Below, one piece after another: positions 15,884 to 24,687 of a stretch of DNA of 64,000 bases. Where the stretch lies: positions 24,748 through 88,747 of the forward strand of contig SVOQ01000009.1 in assembly GCA_015066345.1 (NCBI GenBank), in the 5' to 3' direction. Made by a program: the position numbers and the translations under genes. Origin of the DNA: Oscillospiraceae bacterium (GTDB lineage: Bacteria; Bacillota; Clostridia; Oscillospirales; Acutalibacteraceae). Under the pieces are notes generated by a model. It worked only from the letters and a program-made list of their open reading frames with translations, was not told the DNA's origin and did not search any database. The stretch's first letter is position 1, and every line of letters starts with the position of its first letter.

Positions 15884-16849
15884 TTATTTCTTCTCAATGT
15901 CAACGCGACGCTTGGTATTATTCTCTTTAGAACGTCTGACAACTGTTTCATCAACCATCTGTTGAGCAATAACCTTTTTGGGACTGTAAAAATAAGTAAG
16001 GAATACCTGCTGAACAAATGCAAGAATATTTGAAATAATCCAATAAACACCAACACCTGCAGGGAACATAAATGTAAATACAAGTGACATAACGGGTGAC
16101 ATAAATGTCATACAACCCATTGTGGGGTTCTTTGCCATCTCGGGATTCTGCTTACGCTGTTTAAAATACATAAATATGGATGAAAGCATAGCAGTAAGGA
16201 AAGCGAGAATAGGAATTAACCAAAGAATGCTGGGATCCTTGTAGTTGGGTGACTCAAGCAAATTAAGTTCAACGTTACCGATATTAAAAATAAAGTTGTC
16301 CTTGAGTTCAACTAATCTTTCCATATCAACGGCGTCAATACCCTTGATTGTTGCCATACCATCCTCGATTTTGTTGAGGATTCCGAATTCGATACCGTTT
16401 GAATTCTTGCTCTTTGCGTCAACTGTTATTTTTAAAGCTGTTTTTAATATTTCAACTTTATCCTTACTGAACTGTAAAACGTGGGTAATAGGGTCATAAA
16501 TAACGCCGTAAACACCCATCATAACAAGCAACTGCGCAATCAAGGGAAGACAACCCATATTAGCCGCACCAAAGCCTTCACGCTGATAAAGTGCCTGAGT
16601 TTCTTCCTGAATTTTCTGCTGGTTACCTGCGTATTTCTGTTTGATTTTGTTTACTTTTGTGTTAAGACGCACCTGTTTTGCGCTATTTTTCTGTTGGCTG
16701 ACTGATGCGGGTAAAAGCACAAGCTTAACAACTAATGTTATAATTAAAATTGATAAAATATAGCTACTTGCACCTGCACCAATCTCGGTTAAAAGGCTAT
16801 ATAAACCACTAAGCGCCCAACCAAAAGGGGTTGCGAGTATTTCTCTCAT
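15884..16849 (-). CDS. yidC: Membrane protein insertase YidC/SpoIIIJ/Oxa1
   Basis: 321 residues. The conserved insertase core starts with LSILIITLVVKLVLLPASVSQQKNS (charged groove helix), followed by GCLPLIAQLLVMMGVYGVIYD, TMGCMTFMSPVMSLVFTFMFPAGVGVYW and IISNILAFVQQVFLTYF. A Lys/Arg-rich tail follows, which in the family binds ribosomes. It inserts membrane proteins with or without SecYEG. There is no lipobox at the N-terminus, unlike many Bacillus copies. It has an insertion of about 70 residues between the second and third conserved helices (KTALKITVDAKSKNSNG and onward). Operon position between yidD and jag is classical. Confidence 0.95.
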   Translation of the reverse strand: MREILATPFGWALSGLYSLLTEIGAGASSYILSILIITLVVKLVLLPASVSQQKNSAKQVRLNTKVNKIKQKYAGNQQKIQEETQALYQREGFGAANMGCLPLIAQLLVMMGVYGVIYDPITHVLQFSKDKVEILKTALKITVDAKSKNSNGIEFGILNKIEDGMATIKGIDAVDMERLVELKDNFIFNIGNVELNLLESPNYKDPSILWLIPILAFLTAMLSSIFMYFKQRKQNPEMAKNPTMGCMTFMSPVMSLVFTFMFPAGVGVYWIISNILAFVQQVFLTYFYSPKKVIAQQMVDETVVRRSKENNTKRRVDIEKK

Positions 16850-16880
16850 AGGATTTTATTCCTTTCATTATTGTAGGAGA

Positions 16881-17111
16881 TTACTTCTTTTTCTCCTTTT
16901 TTGGGGGTACGGGGTCAACGCCTCCGGGAAAAAGAATATTGCATCGCATCAGTCTTAATATTGCGTAAATCGAGCCTTTAATTACACCGTGAATCTGCAG
17001 ACATTGCAGTGCATACTCCGAACAGGTGGGGTAAAAACGGCAACGGGGACCAAAAAGGGGCGAAATACGACGTTGATAAAATCTTATGATTGCAATCAAA
17101 GCATTTTTCAT
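16881..17111 (-). CDS. yidD: Membrane protein insertion efficiency factor YidD
   Basis: 76 residues containing the diagnostic FYQRRISPLFGPRCRFYPTCSEYA and GSIYAILRLMRCNILFPGGVDPVP. It is a small membrane-associated helper thought to assist insertion of nascent chains. The start ATG overlaps the rnpA stop by 4 bp, so translation is coupled. It lies 31 bp upstream of yidC. Confidence 0.97.
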   Translation of the reverse strand: MKNALIAIIRFYQRRISPLFGPRCRFYPTCSEYALQCLQIHGVIKGSIYAILRLMRCNILFPGGVDPVPPKKEKKK

Positions 17112-17461
17112 AAGTTTTCACTCTCGCTTTTAAGCATACCTTTTTCGGCAAATATTCTACGCATTATTTCAGCAAGACGAGTGCTTTTAACATACTTCGT
17201 CTTAGAACGGGCTACTATAACAATATCGTAGCAGGGCGAAACATCACCGCAAACACTTCTGAAAGCCTCTCTCAAAAGTCTTCTGGAGCGGTTACGTTCA
17301 ACCGCGTTACCGATTTTTTTACTTGTAGTTATACCAATACGGCAAATTCCCGCGTGGTTCTTTGAGTAATAAACAACCAACGCAGGATCAGTAACTGTTT
17401 TGCCCCTATTATATAACCGACGAAAATCGGAATTGCTTTTCAGCGTGACGAAGTCTGACAC
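17108..17461 (-). CDS. rnpA: Ribonuclease P protein component
   Basis: 117 residues. The family motif appears as NAVERNRSRRLLREAF, with the preceding GITTSKKIGNAV strand. It is the protein cofactor that helps the RnpB ribozyme remove tRNA 5' leaders. It follows rpmH by 40 bp, the nearly universal arrangement, and overlaps yidD. Confidence 0.97.
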   Translation of the reverse strand: MSDFVTLKSNSDFRRLYNRGKTVTDPALVVYYSKNHAGICRIGITTSKKIGNAVERNRSRRLLREAFRSVCGDVSPCYDIVIVARSKTKYVKSTRLAEIMRRIFAEKGMLKSESENL

Positions 17462-17501
17462 ATTATTCTCCTTCGGGTGTTAACCCGACAGTCAATAGAC
17501 C

Positions 17502-17636
17502 TTAGTATGTGAGCTGCTTTCTGCCTTTTTTACGACGACGAGCGAGCACCTTACGGCCGTTTCTGTCTGCCATTCTTTTACGGAAACCGTGTTCCATCTT
17601 TCTGTGTCTTTTTTTGGGCTGATAAGTTCTTTTCAT
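17502..17636 (-). CDS. rpmH: 50S ribosomal protein L34
   Basis: Too short for the ORF track: 44 residues, [20 protein letters not shown] to [12 protein letters not shown], a complete and typical L34. It is very basic. It is first in the operon that includes rnpA, yidD, yidC and jag, and a strong promoter lies about 115 bp upstream. In many Bacillota this block neighbours dnaA/oriC; here the upstream neighbour is a PHP-domain gene instead. Confidence 0.97.
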   Translation of the reverse strand: MKRTYQPKKRHRKMEHGFRKRMADRNGRKVLARRRKKGRKQLTY

Positions 17637-17749
17637 TTTTCGTTACTCCATTCTATATATTCAGGTAGTATTTACGAGGAAGTTGTAGAAGTAGTAGTAA
17701 ATTTAAAACCTGTATTTTATAAATTCACAACAAGACAGTTGCACATTGC

Positions 17750-17778
17750 ATTATATAAAAATTCCAACAAAAAGTCAA
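17750..17778 (-). promoter_or_regulatory. Promoter of rpmH-rnpA-yidD-yidC-jag
   Basis: Minus strand: TTGACT, 17 bp, TATAAT, near consensus as expected for a ribosomal operon. About 110 bp of A/T-rich leader separates it from rpmH. The rest of the 17637-17928 gap shows nothing else I can name. Confidence 0.8.
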
Positions 17779-17928
17779 TACCATTACTAAAACAAAAAAA
17801 CATGCTTTTTTTACGCAAATAATAAGCACATTGCACATTACTGACAAAATTTATTCGTATAATAAGCCAATATAAAAACCTTCTTAAAAGTTGTATAGTA
17901 ATTATGTAAATATGTAGGAGGTGTCCTT

Positions 17929-19344
17929 ATGAAACGTTTTTTTAAAATATTGGCTATAACTGTGGCATTCATTATGACTGTTTTACCAACTGTTTCTTTT
18001 GCCGCAACCTCTATTGAAGGCAAGGATTATGTTATGGACAGTTGTTATGAAAATGTTGATTGGGACAATTGGAAAGCATACAAAGTTCAACTTCATTGCC
18101 ACACAAATGCAAGTGACGGTTATCTTACCGTAAAAGAGGTAGTACAAAAAAGCTATGATTTAGGTTATGACGCAGTTGCCATAACTGACCACGGCACAAT
18201 TAACAAGGGTTGGAATAACGAGCCCGACCTTATCCCCATTGTACGACTTGTAAAATATGAACGCACCGAACTTGCCGACATTATTCCCCTCACTCAAGAA
18301 GAATATGACTCATATATCAACGGTACAGCACCCACAACAAATGGTACTGTTCGTGAAAACGGTATGATTGACGTACCTCAAGGTATTGAACTTAATGCGG
18401 CTACACCTGTTGCAGACTGCCATCTTACAGGTTACTATTGCGATTACGGTCAGGGTTTACTTGGTGTGTACGGTGACTACGAAACGCCCTCCAAAGGCGT
18501 TAAAGACGCAGGCGGTATCTCTATGTTATCCCACGTAGGTGAGTATGTTTATCCCGATAAGGATTCCGAAAACTATGTAGGTCAGCCTGTTGATGAGTAT
18601 TATGTAAACAAGTTCTCCAGACTTTTCCTTGATAATGCAGGTTCATCAGTGGGTATAGGAATCAACAGTGCAACCGATGCACACACCCGTTGCGACAGAA
18701 TCCTTTATGATAGTATTCTTCAAAAGACCATTCCTTACGGTGTTGTTCCCTGGGGTTTCACATTCTCCGACTCCCACGACGAACAATCGCTCAATAACGC
18801 ATACACAATGCACTATATGCCCGACATTTCCAACAATGATTTAAGATACAGTATGGAAACCGGTACATTTTTTGCGGTTTCACATTTCTCAAATGGTGTT
18901 GAACTTAACGGTATGAGAGAAATGCCCGAATACATCGAAGAGGAAGTAGACGCATATTCCAACGAAACTCCCCTTGTAACAAAAATCGAAATTGACGAAG
19001 AACACGATACAATCAGTATTGAAGGCGAAAATTTCGATACAATAACATGGGTTTCAGACGGTCAGGTACTTAAGCGTAGCGGTATAGAGGACGCAACCAT
19101 AGACCTTGACGATTTCAAGAATGTTGGTTGTTACATTCGTTTTTATATTACCGGTGAACACGGTATATGCTATTCACAACCAATTGTTATTCACGAAAAT
19201 AATGTTATTCTCGAAAGCCCGGAAGTTCCTCACACAAGAGACATTTCAACATTCCTTCGTACTCTTGTAACATTCCTTGATATTCTTTTCTTCCAGAATA
19301 GCGAATTCATTGATATCTTCAAAGAAGTAGCTCTCGGCTATTAA
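17929..19344 (+). CDS. Secreted PHP-domain phosphoesterase-like protein
   Basis: 471 residues with a signal peptide (KILAITVAFIMTVLPTVSFAA). The PHP signature appears as QLHCHTNASDG (His56, His58) and ITDHGT (Asp87, His88), then LNAATPVADCHLTGYY, GGISMLSHVG and, near the core's end, DSHD. These are the metal ligands of PHP hydrolases such as histidinol-phosphatase and polymerase PHP domains. The substrate is unknown. Export to the envelope is unusual for the better-known members. The C-terminus ends in a hydrophobic segment, STFLRTLVTFLDILFF, resembling the ends of two other secreted hydrolases here. GGAGG precedes the ATG. Confidence 0.85.
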   Translation: MKRFFKILAITVAFIMTVLPTVSFAATSIEGKDYVMDSCYENVDWDNWKAYKVQLHCHTNASDGYLTVKEVVQKSYDLGYDAVAITDHGTINKGWNNEPDLIPIVRLVKYERTELADIIPLTQEEYDSYINGTAPTTNGTVRENGMIDVPQGIELNAATPVADCHLTGYYCDYGQGLLGVYGDYETPSKGVKDAGGISMLSHVGEYVYPDKDSENYVGQPVDEYYVNKFSRLFLDNAGSSVGIGINSATDAHTRCDRILYDSILQKTIPYGVVPWGFTFSDSHDEQSLNNAYTMHYMPDISNNDLRYSMETGTFFAVSHFSNGVELNGMREMPEYIEEEVDAYSNETPLVTKIEIDEEHDTISIEGENFDTITWVSDGQVLKRSGIEDATIDLDDFKNVGCYIRFYITGEHGICYSQPIVIHENNVILESPEVPHTRDISTFLRTLVTFLDILFFQNSEFIDIFKEVALGY

Positions 19345-19359
19345 TTTCTGAATAAACCT

Positions 19360-19390
19360 AAGGCGATGCCATAGTGCATCGCCTTTTTTC
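19360..19390 (+). terminator. Terminator after the PHP gene
   Basis: Stem AAGGCGATGC/GCATCGCCTT with a short CATAGT loop and a T-run. Confidence 0.9.
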
Positions 19391-19396
19391 GTTTTT

Positions 19397-19804
19397 AAAA
19401 AAGAGTGCCGAAAACTCGACACTCTGAATGTTTGTAAGATTTTTTCGAGATGTATGCAGATTTCTGATTTTATGAACCCGAAGCGTATCAAGATACGTGA
19501 GATAAATAAAAAAACAGAGACCTGTCTCCAAGTCTCTGTATCGTATTTTTTGTTTGTAGTGTGCAGATTTTTTGCTTTAGGTGACCCGAAGCGTATCAAG
19601 AAAAAAGAGTGCCGAAAACTCGACACTCTAAATGTTTGTAAGATTTTTTCGAGATGTATGCAGATTTCTGATTTTATGAACCCGAAGCGTATCAAGATAC
19701 GTGAGATAAATAAAAAAACAGAGACCTGTCTCCAAGTCTCTGTATCGTATTTTTTGTTTGTAGTGTGCAGATTTTTTGCTTTAGGTGACCCGAAGCGTAT
19801 CAAG
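19397..19804. repeat. Tandem duplication of a 204-bp terminator-rich unit
   Basis: Two head-to-tail copies (19397-19600 and 19601-19804) differ, by eye, at a single base. Each unit contains a hairpin GAGTGCCG/CGACACTC, a hairpin ACAGAGAC/GTCTCTGT with A and T runs on both sides, and two related motifs ending CCCGAAGCGTATCAAGA. The array lies between the converging PHP gene and rpsR, where bidirectional terminators are expected. ORFs called in it on both strands repeat with the unit and are not credible genes. Confidence 0.9.
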
Positions 19805-19857
19805 ATACGCGAGTTGGGTCGCATAAAGCGAAAAAGATGTGCGCTACGGACAAAAAA

Positions 19858-20103
19858 TTAGTCTGCTGTGTAGGGAAGAAGAGCTATCATTCTTGCTCTC
19901 TTAATAGCAGTAGTGAGCTCTCTCTGATGGTATGCACATGTACCTGTTACACGGCGGGGAAGGATTTTTGCTCTGTCGGATGTATAACGACGAAGTTTAG
20001 CAGCATCCTTATAGTCAATTTTTTCAACCTTCTCAACACAGAAAGCGCAAACTTTTTTGCGGCCTTTTTTGTTGGGACGGCGATCGCTTTTATCGTATGC
20101 CAT
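19858..20103 (-). CDS. rpsR: 30S ribosomal protein S18
   Basis: 81 residues. The core [17 protein letters not shown] and [33 protein letters not shown] is typical S18. It keeps the two cysteines of the zinc-containing 'C+' type (CAFC) plus a third in TGTC. Last gene of rpsF-ssb-rpsR, 24 bp after ssb. Confidence 0.98.
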   Translation of the reverse strand: MAYDKSDRRPNKKGRKKVCAFCVEKVEKIDYKDAAKLRRYTSDRAKILPRRVTGTCAYHQRELTTAIKRARMIALLPYTAD

Positions 20104-20127
20104 AATTATATTTTCCTCCTGTTAGAA

Positions 20128-20559
20128 TCAGAACGGCAAGTCATCGTCATCAGCAACTGTGGCGAAATCATCTATGCTGCCGTTAGAGAAAGATGTAGCA
20201 GCTGTTTCGGTAGCTCTGGGAGCTGCACCGGTTGAAGACTCATTTTTAGAACCGCAGAAACTTACGTTATCGGCAATAATCTCAAATGTTGAACGTTTAA
20301 TACCGTCTTTCTCATAAGAACCGGTCTGAATAGCGCCCTGAACGGCAATCATAGAACCTTTTGAGAAATATCTTGTTACAAACTCAGCAGTCTGACGCCA
20401 TGCAACAACGTTGATGAAGTCGGCTTTTCTTTCTTCACCGGCTTTAACATAGCCACGGTCAACCGCAACAGTAAATCTTGTAACAGAAACACCTGAGGGA
20501 GTCTGGCGAAGTTCGGGATCGGCAGTAAGTCTGCCCATAATAACTGCGCAATTAAGCAT
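20128..20559 (-). CDS. ssb: Single-stranded DNA-binding protein
   Basis: 143 residues. The OB fold starts MLNCAVIMGRLTADPELRQTPSGVSV and continues FINVVAWRQTAEFV. A flexible Ser/Thr/Ala region follows, and the acidic tip DDDLPF recruits repair and replication partners. Position between rpsF and rpsR is the standard Bacillota arrangement. Confidence 0.98.
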   Translation of the reverse strand: MLNCAVIMGRLTADPELRQTPSGVSVTRFTVAVDRGYVKAGEERKADFINVVAWRQTAEFVTRYFSKGSMIAVQGAIQTGSYEKDGIKRSTFEIIADNVSFCGSKNESSTGAAPRATETAATSFSNGSIDDFATVADDDDLPF

Positions 20560-20571
20560 CTTTCACACCTC

Positions 20572-20853
20572 TTATTTTTTAATTACCATTGAACGAAGAA
20601 CGCCGTCGGTGATACCGAGAACACGCTCAAGTTCTGCAGGGAAACCAGCTTCGCAAGTGTGGTTATAGAGAACATAGTAACCATCTTCTTCGTCGTTGAT
20701 GAGATATGCAAGTCTACGCTTACCCCACTCGTCAACGCTGTCGACAGTACCGTTCTTTTCCATCATTGCTTTGAACTTTTCAGCGAGAGTTTTAGCTGCC
20801 TCTTCACCGTTTGCTAAAGAGAAAACAATGATTGTTTCGTAACTGTTTGACAT
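20572..20853 (-). CDS. rpsF: 30S ribosomal protein S6
   Basis: 93 residues from ATG 20853 (MSNSYETIIVFSLANGEEAA). The ORF track starts 3 codons earlier at a GTG that lies inside the Shine-Dalgarno AAGGAGGTG and is rejected. The core matches S6: EWGKRRLAYLINDEEDGYYVLYN. It pairs with S18 in the 30S platform. First gene of the operon. Confidence 0.97.
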   Translation of the reverse strand: MSNSYETIIVFSLANGEEAAKTLAEKFKAMMEKNGTVDSVDEWGKRRLAYLINDEEDGYYVLYNHTCEAGFPAELERVLGITDGVLRSMVIKK

Positions 20854-20972
20854 CGTTCGCACCTCCTTATGGACTCCGGCTCTTATAGATATCGATTTAA
20901 GAGCAAGGAAATAATCGCCGCGGACACACCGCGACGATTACGAATTATAACACTATTCAAACAATAAGTCAA
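20854..20972 (-). promoter_or_regulatory. rpsF promoter and structured leader (possible S6:S18 autoregulatory element)
   Basis: Promoter on the minus strand: TTGACT (20967-20972), 17 bp, TATAAT (20944-20949). The leader folds into a stem TAATCG.CGCGG/CCGCG.CGATTA. A second stem, CTCTTA/TAAGAG, is followed by CCGGAG and the AAGGAGG site. Known S6:S18 leaders have a CCG-containing element next to a hairpin; the match here is by eye and only partial. Confidence 0.55.
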
Positions 20973-20984
20973 GTCTTTTATTAA

Positions 20985-22931
20985 TTATTTCAAAAGCAAG
21001 CCTATACCCAACTGGTCAAGCAATGCCATAAACCACTCATATATAAAACTTACAATATTCGAAAGACCGGTATTTACGAGTATTTCGTCCGTATCTTCAC
21101 CAATAGCATTTTTAAAACCGATAACATAATCTGCATCAACAAAGGGATTTTCCTCGTCATAAACAACTGCGGGACCGTTCATTATCTTAAAGTTGCATAC
21201 CCTCTCGCCTATGAGAGATGTTGTATTATCAACCATTTCATAATTAACTTTAACCTGCATAAGTGCATTGCTTACCTGGGGAATTTTACCTGTAAGTTGA
21301 ACCTTAATCTCCTTACCGGGTTGTATTTCCTTCATACCCATTGTATGTGCCACAAGGTCCGCACCTGCAAAAATAACAGAAGTTACTTTAACAGGATAAT
21401 TATGAGAAAGATTTTTAATAATTATATAATCATCCTGAGAACCCACAAAACCTTCTGCACTCTTATCAAATCTTACTGAAACGGCATAGTTTGTATTAGT
21501 GGATTCGTGGAACTGAGGATACTCAGGGTTGGAGTGAACATTTACAATTTCATCCGTAAGAAGATTTTTTAATGCAAGACTTCTCGAATAGGGGTCATGG
21601 AAGGTCATTCCGTGGAAAAGACCATAAACATACCATGTGTTTTCAGGAAGATATGCTGTGGATGCATCAACCTCAAAGGAGGGTGAAACGTGGTCATGAG
21701 CGGGGTCTGAACACATTGAGCCAACACCCGTATAACCATCATTGAAACGTTCACCATAAGCAGCACAAATAGCACCTGTGGAATCCGCTACTCTTATAAG
21801 AGCATCGCCGTTAGTTCTTAGACCACTGACACAAGGAACATCAGTACCTGCAATTATTGAAATATTTATACCGTAATCATTGACGCACTTCTGAAGATTG
21901 GTATGGAAATTAGCCATAATATCATAATGGACCATATCGGTTTTCGCGATTATTGCTGCACTTTCAACGGGGTCGAGCCTTTCCGCTTTCAACTCATCAT
22001 AATATTCAAGGGGTATAAAATCCCATATACTTCCCCAATAACCCGCTACATTATATATGTATGGAAGTGCGTGTTTAACAACTTCATCGAGGAAGCCCAA
22101 TTGTTGAGCCTCAAGAAGCCACTCATATTTACCATCCGCATCAAAACCGTGTTCCAGATAATGCACTATCATATATTCATCAATTGCAACATCACCCGTC
22201 ATAAGGTCAAGGGCAAGACCTGCACCGCCAATAGCCGGAACGGTAAGCACTGCATTATCAACATCCTGCTTATATCCGAAAAGAGAAAGATATACCGCCG
22301 AAACCTGACCGCCATGGGATACTGCAATAATATTGACCTTATCTTTACCTGTATATTCTTTCACTTTTTGAATATACTCATCAAGACCAACAGCACAATC
22401 ATAGACACTCTGTCGCCAGTCGTTGGTATAGAAAAACATATTTTCTTCACCTACGTACTCGGCAATTTCGTATGAAATTTTATCTTCGTTTATATACTCA
22501 AGAGGAAGTCCATTGTCAAGAATATATTTCATATTCGTTTCTTCGATAGACGTATTTTCCACCTGAATATTGTATTTACTTGTACCGTCGGGGTTTATTT
22601 TCATATATTCGAGCTCGGCTTCGATTTCTTCGCCAAGTGTCTCACCCAAATATTGAGCATCACCTTTAGCGGTAAGAACAAGACCTTTACCCAAATCATA
22701 TATACGATTTATAACTCTGTTTAAAACGGAGTTCATATCAAGACCCCAAATTCTTGTTCTCTCGCCGTTTTCATCAACGCGAACAAGTTCGGAGCTACTG
22801 TAACCCGCAACCATTATAACGGGGTAATCACTGATTGCACCCTCAAACTGAACTGCCGCACCTACAGTTGTAACAAAAACTGAGCACAGAAGAACTATAC
22901 TAAGAATTAAGGATAAACTTTTTTTAAACAT
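20985..22931 (-). CDS. Secreted alpha/beta-hydrolase, lipase/LCAT-like
   Basis: 648 residues from ATG 22931 (GGAG 8 nt upstream; the ORF track starts 3 codons earlier at GTG). A signal peptide (SLILSIVLLCSVFVTTVGAA) is followed by DYPVIMVAGYSS, the oxyanion-side strand of lipases. The nucleophile elbow is IIAVSHGGQVS (Ser205), and later there is a His-containing loop (DHVSPSF). This resembles lecithin:cholesterol acyltransferase/lipase-like proteins that act on the whole ester-bearing lipid or polymer. The last 150 residues are beta-sandwich-like, ending in a hydrophobic segment (IVSFIYEWFMALLDQLGIGL). Substrate unknown. Monocistronic. Confidence 0.75.
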   Translation of the reverse strand: MFKKSLSLILSIVLLCSVFVTTVGAAVQFEGAISDYPVIMVAGYSSSELVRVDENGERTRIWGLDMNSVLNRVINRIYDLGKGLVLTAKGDAQYLGETLGEEIEAELEYMKINPDGTSKYNIQVENTSIEETNMKYILDNGLPLEYINEDKISYEIAEYVGEENMFFYTNDWRQSVYDCAVGLDEYIQKVKEYTGKDKVNIIAVSHGGQVSAVYLSLFGYKQDVDNAVLTVPAIGGAGLALDLMTGDVAIDEYMIVHYLEHGFDADGKYEWLLEAQQLGFLDEVVKHALPYIYNVAGYWGSIWDFIPLEYYDELKAERLDPVESAAIIAKTDMVHYDIMANFHTNLQKCVNDYGINISIIAGTDVPCVSGLRTNGDALIRVADSTGAICAAYGERFNDGYTGVGSMCSDPAHDHVSPSFEVDASTAYLPENTWYVYGLFHGMTFHDPYSRSLALKNLLTDEIVNVHSNPEYPQFHESTNTNYAVSVRFDKSAEGFVGSQDDYIIIKNLSHNYPVKVTSVIFAGADLVAHTMGMKEIQPGKEIKVQLTGKIPQVSNALMQVKVNYEMVDNTTSLIGERVCNFKIMNGPAVVYDEENPFVDADYVIGFKNAIGEDTDEILVNTGLSNIVSFIYEWFMALLDQLGIGLLLK

Positions 22932-22968
22932 ACCGTACACTCCTTTTAAAAAAGTACCATATATGGCG

Positions 22969-22997
22969 ATTATAACAATGGTATGTTAAATTTTCAA
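22969..22997 (-). promoter_or_regulatory. Promoter of the lipase-like gene
   Basis: Minus strand: TTGAAA, 17 bp, TATAAT, about 40 bp upstream of the start codon. Confidence 0.7.
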
Positions 22998-23053
22998 TAA
23001 AAAATCAAATTATTTATTACAAAAAGAAAGCTATATTCTTAGCAAATTTACAT

Positions 23054-23090
23054 AAAAAACAGTCACAAGGTGTTTTAAAACCCTGTGACC
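23054..23090 (-). terminator. Terminator of the amino acid ABC importer operon
   Basis: Stem GTCACAGGGTTTT/AAAACACCTTGTGAC with a T-run on the minus strand, directly after the ATPase gene. Confidence 0.85.
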
Positions 23091-23096
23091 GTAAAA

Positions 23097-23876
23097 TTAA
23101 TCTTCGAATTTAGATATAAATGCTTTGGTTCTTTCGGATTTAGGATTATCGAAAACCTCCTCAGGTGTACCCGCCTCTTCAATAACGCCGTTATCCATAA
23201 AAATAACCTTTGAAGAAACCGCCTTTGCAAAGGACATTTCATGAGTAACAATAACCATTGTTACGTTTTCCTCCGCAAGACCTTTTATAACTTTAAGAAT
23301 TTCACCTGTAAGCTCAGGGTCGAGAGCGGATGTAGGCTCGTCAAAGAACAAAACCTTAGGCTCCATAATCAACGCTCTGGCAATGGAAACACGTTGTTTC
23401 TGTCCGCCTGAAAGTTCGCAGGGATAGTTGTTTATCTTTTCCAAAAGACCAACTTTACCTAAAAGAACTTTTGCCTTTTCCTCAATTTCTGCAACAATCT
23501 GCCTCTTGTTGTGCTTATAATCTTCCCTTTCTTTTGCGAGAAGTTTAGCCGCAAGAGTTACATTATCGAGAACATTGTATTGGGGAAAAAGGTGAAAATC
23601 CTGAAAAACAAGGCCAACAAGAAGTTGTCTTTTGCGTTTTTCGGCGGCGGTTTCTTTTTTGATTTTCTCATCAAAGAAAACATTTCCCGCAACATTTATA
23701 TAGCCACTATCGGCAGTTTCAAGTTGGTTTATACAACGAAGAATAGTTGTTTTACCGCTACCGGATGAACCGATAATACTTAAAACTTCACCCTCTTCAA
23801 GAGTAAAACTGACACCCTTTAAAACCTCGGTTTTTCCGAAGCTTTTTTTCAAATCTTTTACTTCAAGTATTGACAT
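23097..23876 (-). CDS. Polar amino acid ABC transporter ATP-binding protein (GlnQ/HisP-like)
   Basis: 259 residues. Walker A is GSSGSGKTT, the Q-loop is VFQDFHLFP, the signature is [15 protein letters not shown], Walker B is [13 protein letters not shown] and the switch His is in [24 protein letters not shown] is the hallmark of the polar amino acid subfamily. A Lys/Glu-rich insert ([12 protein letters not shown]) widens the region before the Q-loop. It powers import through the adjacent permease. Last gene of the binding protein-permease-ATPase operon. Confidence 0.95.
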   Translation of the reverse strand: MSILEVKDLKKSFGKTEVLKGVSFTLEEGEVLSIIGSSGSGKTTILRCINQLETADSGYINVAGNVFFDEKIKKETAAEKRKRQLLVGLVFQDFHLFPQYNVLDNVTLAAKLLAKEREDYKHNKRQIVAEIEEKAKVLLGKVGLLEKINNYPCELSGGQKQRVSIARALIMEPKVLFFDEPTSALDPELTGEILKVIKGLAEENVTMVIVTHEMSFAKAVSSKVIFMDNGVIEEAGTPEEVFDNPKSERTKAFISKFED

Positions 23877-23896
23877 ATAAAAAGCTCCTTTCCCCT

Positions 23897-24607
23897 TTAG
23901 GTCTTATAGTAATCAAGTTTCTTCTCAATTTTACCGAAAATAACAGTAAGCAAGCCATTGAATGCAAGATAGAAAATACCTGTTGCAAGTAAGGGCCACA
24001 ACAAACCATTAAGTTTAATGAATACTTCGCCCGCCCAGATAAGTTCATAAATTGAAATAACTCTTGCAAGAGAGGTATCCTTAACAAGCGTAATTATTTC
24101 GTTACTCATGGGTGGAAGAATTCTCTTAACCACCTGCATTAAAACAACTTTAAAGAACGCTTGTGTTTTAGTCATACCGAGAACCTGACAAGCCTCGTAC
24201 TGTCCTTTTGAAATACTTTCGATACCGCCACGATAGATTTCAGAAAAATAACAAGCATAATTTAATGAGAATGACACGATAACCGCAACGAATCTGTCCA
24301 TAACGTGCCAGGTAGCCATCCACTCAATAAAAAAGTTGGGATTTTCAATCCCCTGCGCCCATGTAGCAAGAAGACCCGGACCGTAGAATATAACAATAAG
24401 TTGAAGCACCAAAGGTGTTCCTCTTATAACCGCAACAAGGGTCTTAACCGCAAATTTCAAAGGTTTGAACTTGCTCATAGAACCAAAACTGAGTACTAAT
24501 CCCGCAGGTAACGATATAAGAAGTGTTAAGAAAAATATTTCTAAGGTTACCACGAAACCATCCGCAAGTCGCGGAATGACAGTCTCTAATATTTCTCGTT
24601 CAAACAT
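23897..24607 (-). CDS. Polar amino acid ABC transporter permease (HisM/GlnP-like)
   Basis: 236 residues with about five membrane helices. The EAA coupling loop reads [22 protein letters not shown], and [15 protein letters not shown] is typical of the family. It probably forms a homodimeric channel because only one permease gene is present. It lies 20 bp upstream of the ATPase gene. An RNA hairpin separates it from the binding-protein gene. Confidence 0.93.
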   Translation of the reverse strand: MFEREILETVIPRLADGFVVTLEIFFLTLLISLPAGLVLSFGSMSKFKPLKFAVKTLVAVIRGTPLVLQLIVIFYGPGLLATWAQGIENPNFFIEWMATWHVMDRFVAVIVSFSLNYACYFSEIYRGGIESISKGQYEACQVLGMTKTQAFFKVVLMQVVKRILPPMSNEIITLVKDTSLARVISIYELIWAGEVFIKLNGLLWPLLATGIFYLAFNGLLTVIFGKIEKKLDYYKT

Positions 24608-24632
24608 AGAATTTTCTCCATTTTACGCAACA

Positions 24633-24666
24633 TTACGGCAGAGTGCCGTAAAGCCCTCTGCCGTAA
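24633..24666 (-). other. Intercistronic RNA hairpin between binding protein and permease genes
   Basis: 11-bp perfect stem TTACGGCAGAG/CTCTGCCGTAA with a 12-nt loop and no T-run. Such hairpins commonly protect the upstream mRNA, so that more binding protein than permease is made. The effect here is inferred. Confidence 0.65.
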
Positions 24667-24687
24667 GTTATTAAATTAACTCAAAAA

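Noticed and set aside
19246-19824. 192-residue minus ORF across the tandem duplication
   Set aside because: It repeats with the 204-bp unit, overlaps the PHP gene, and its residues come from terminator stems.
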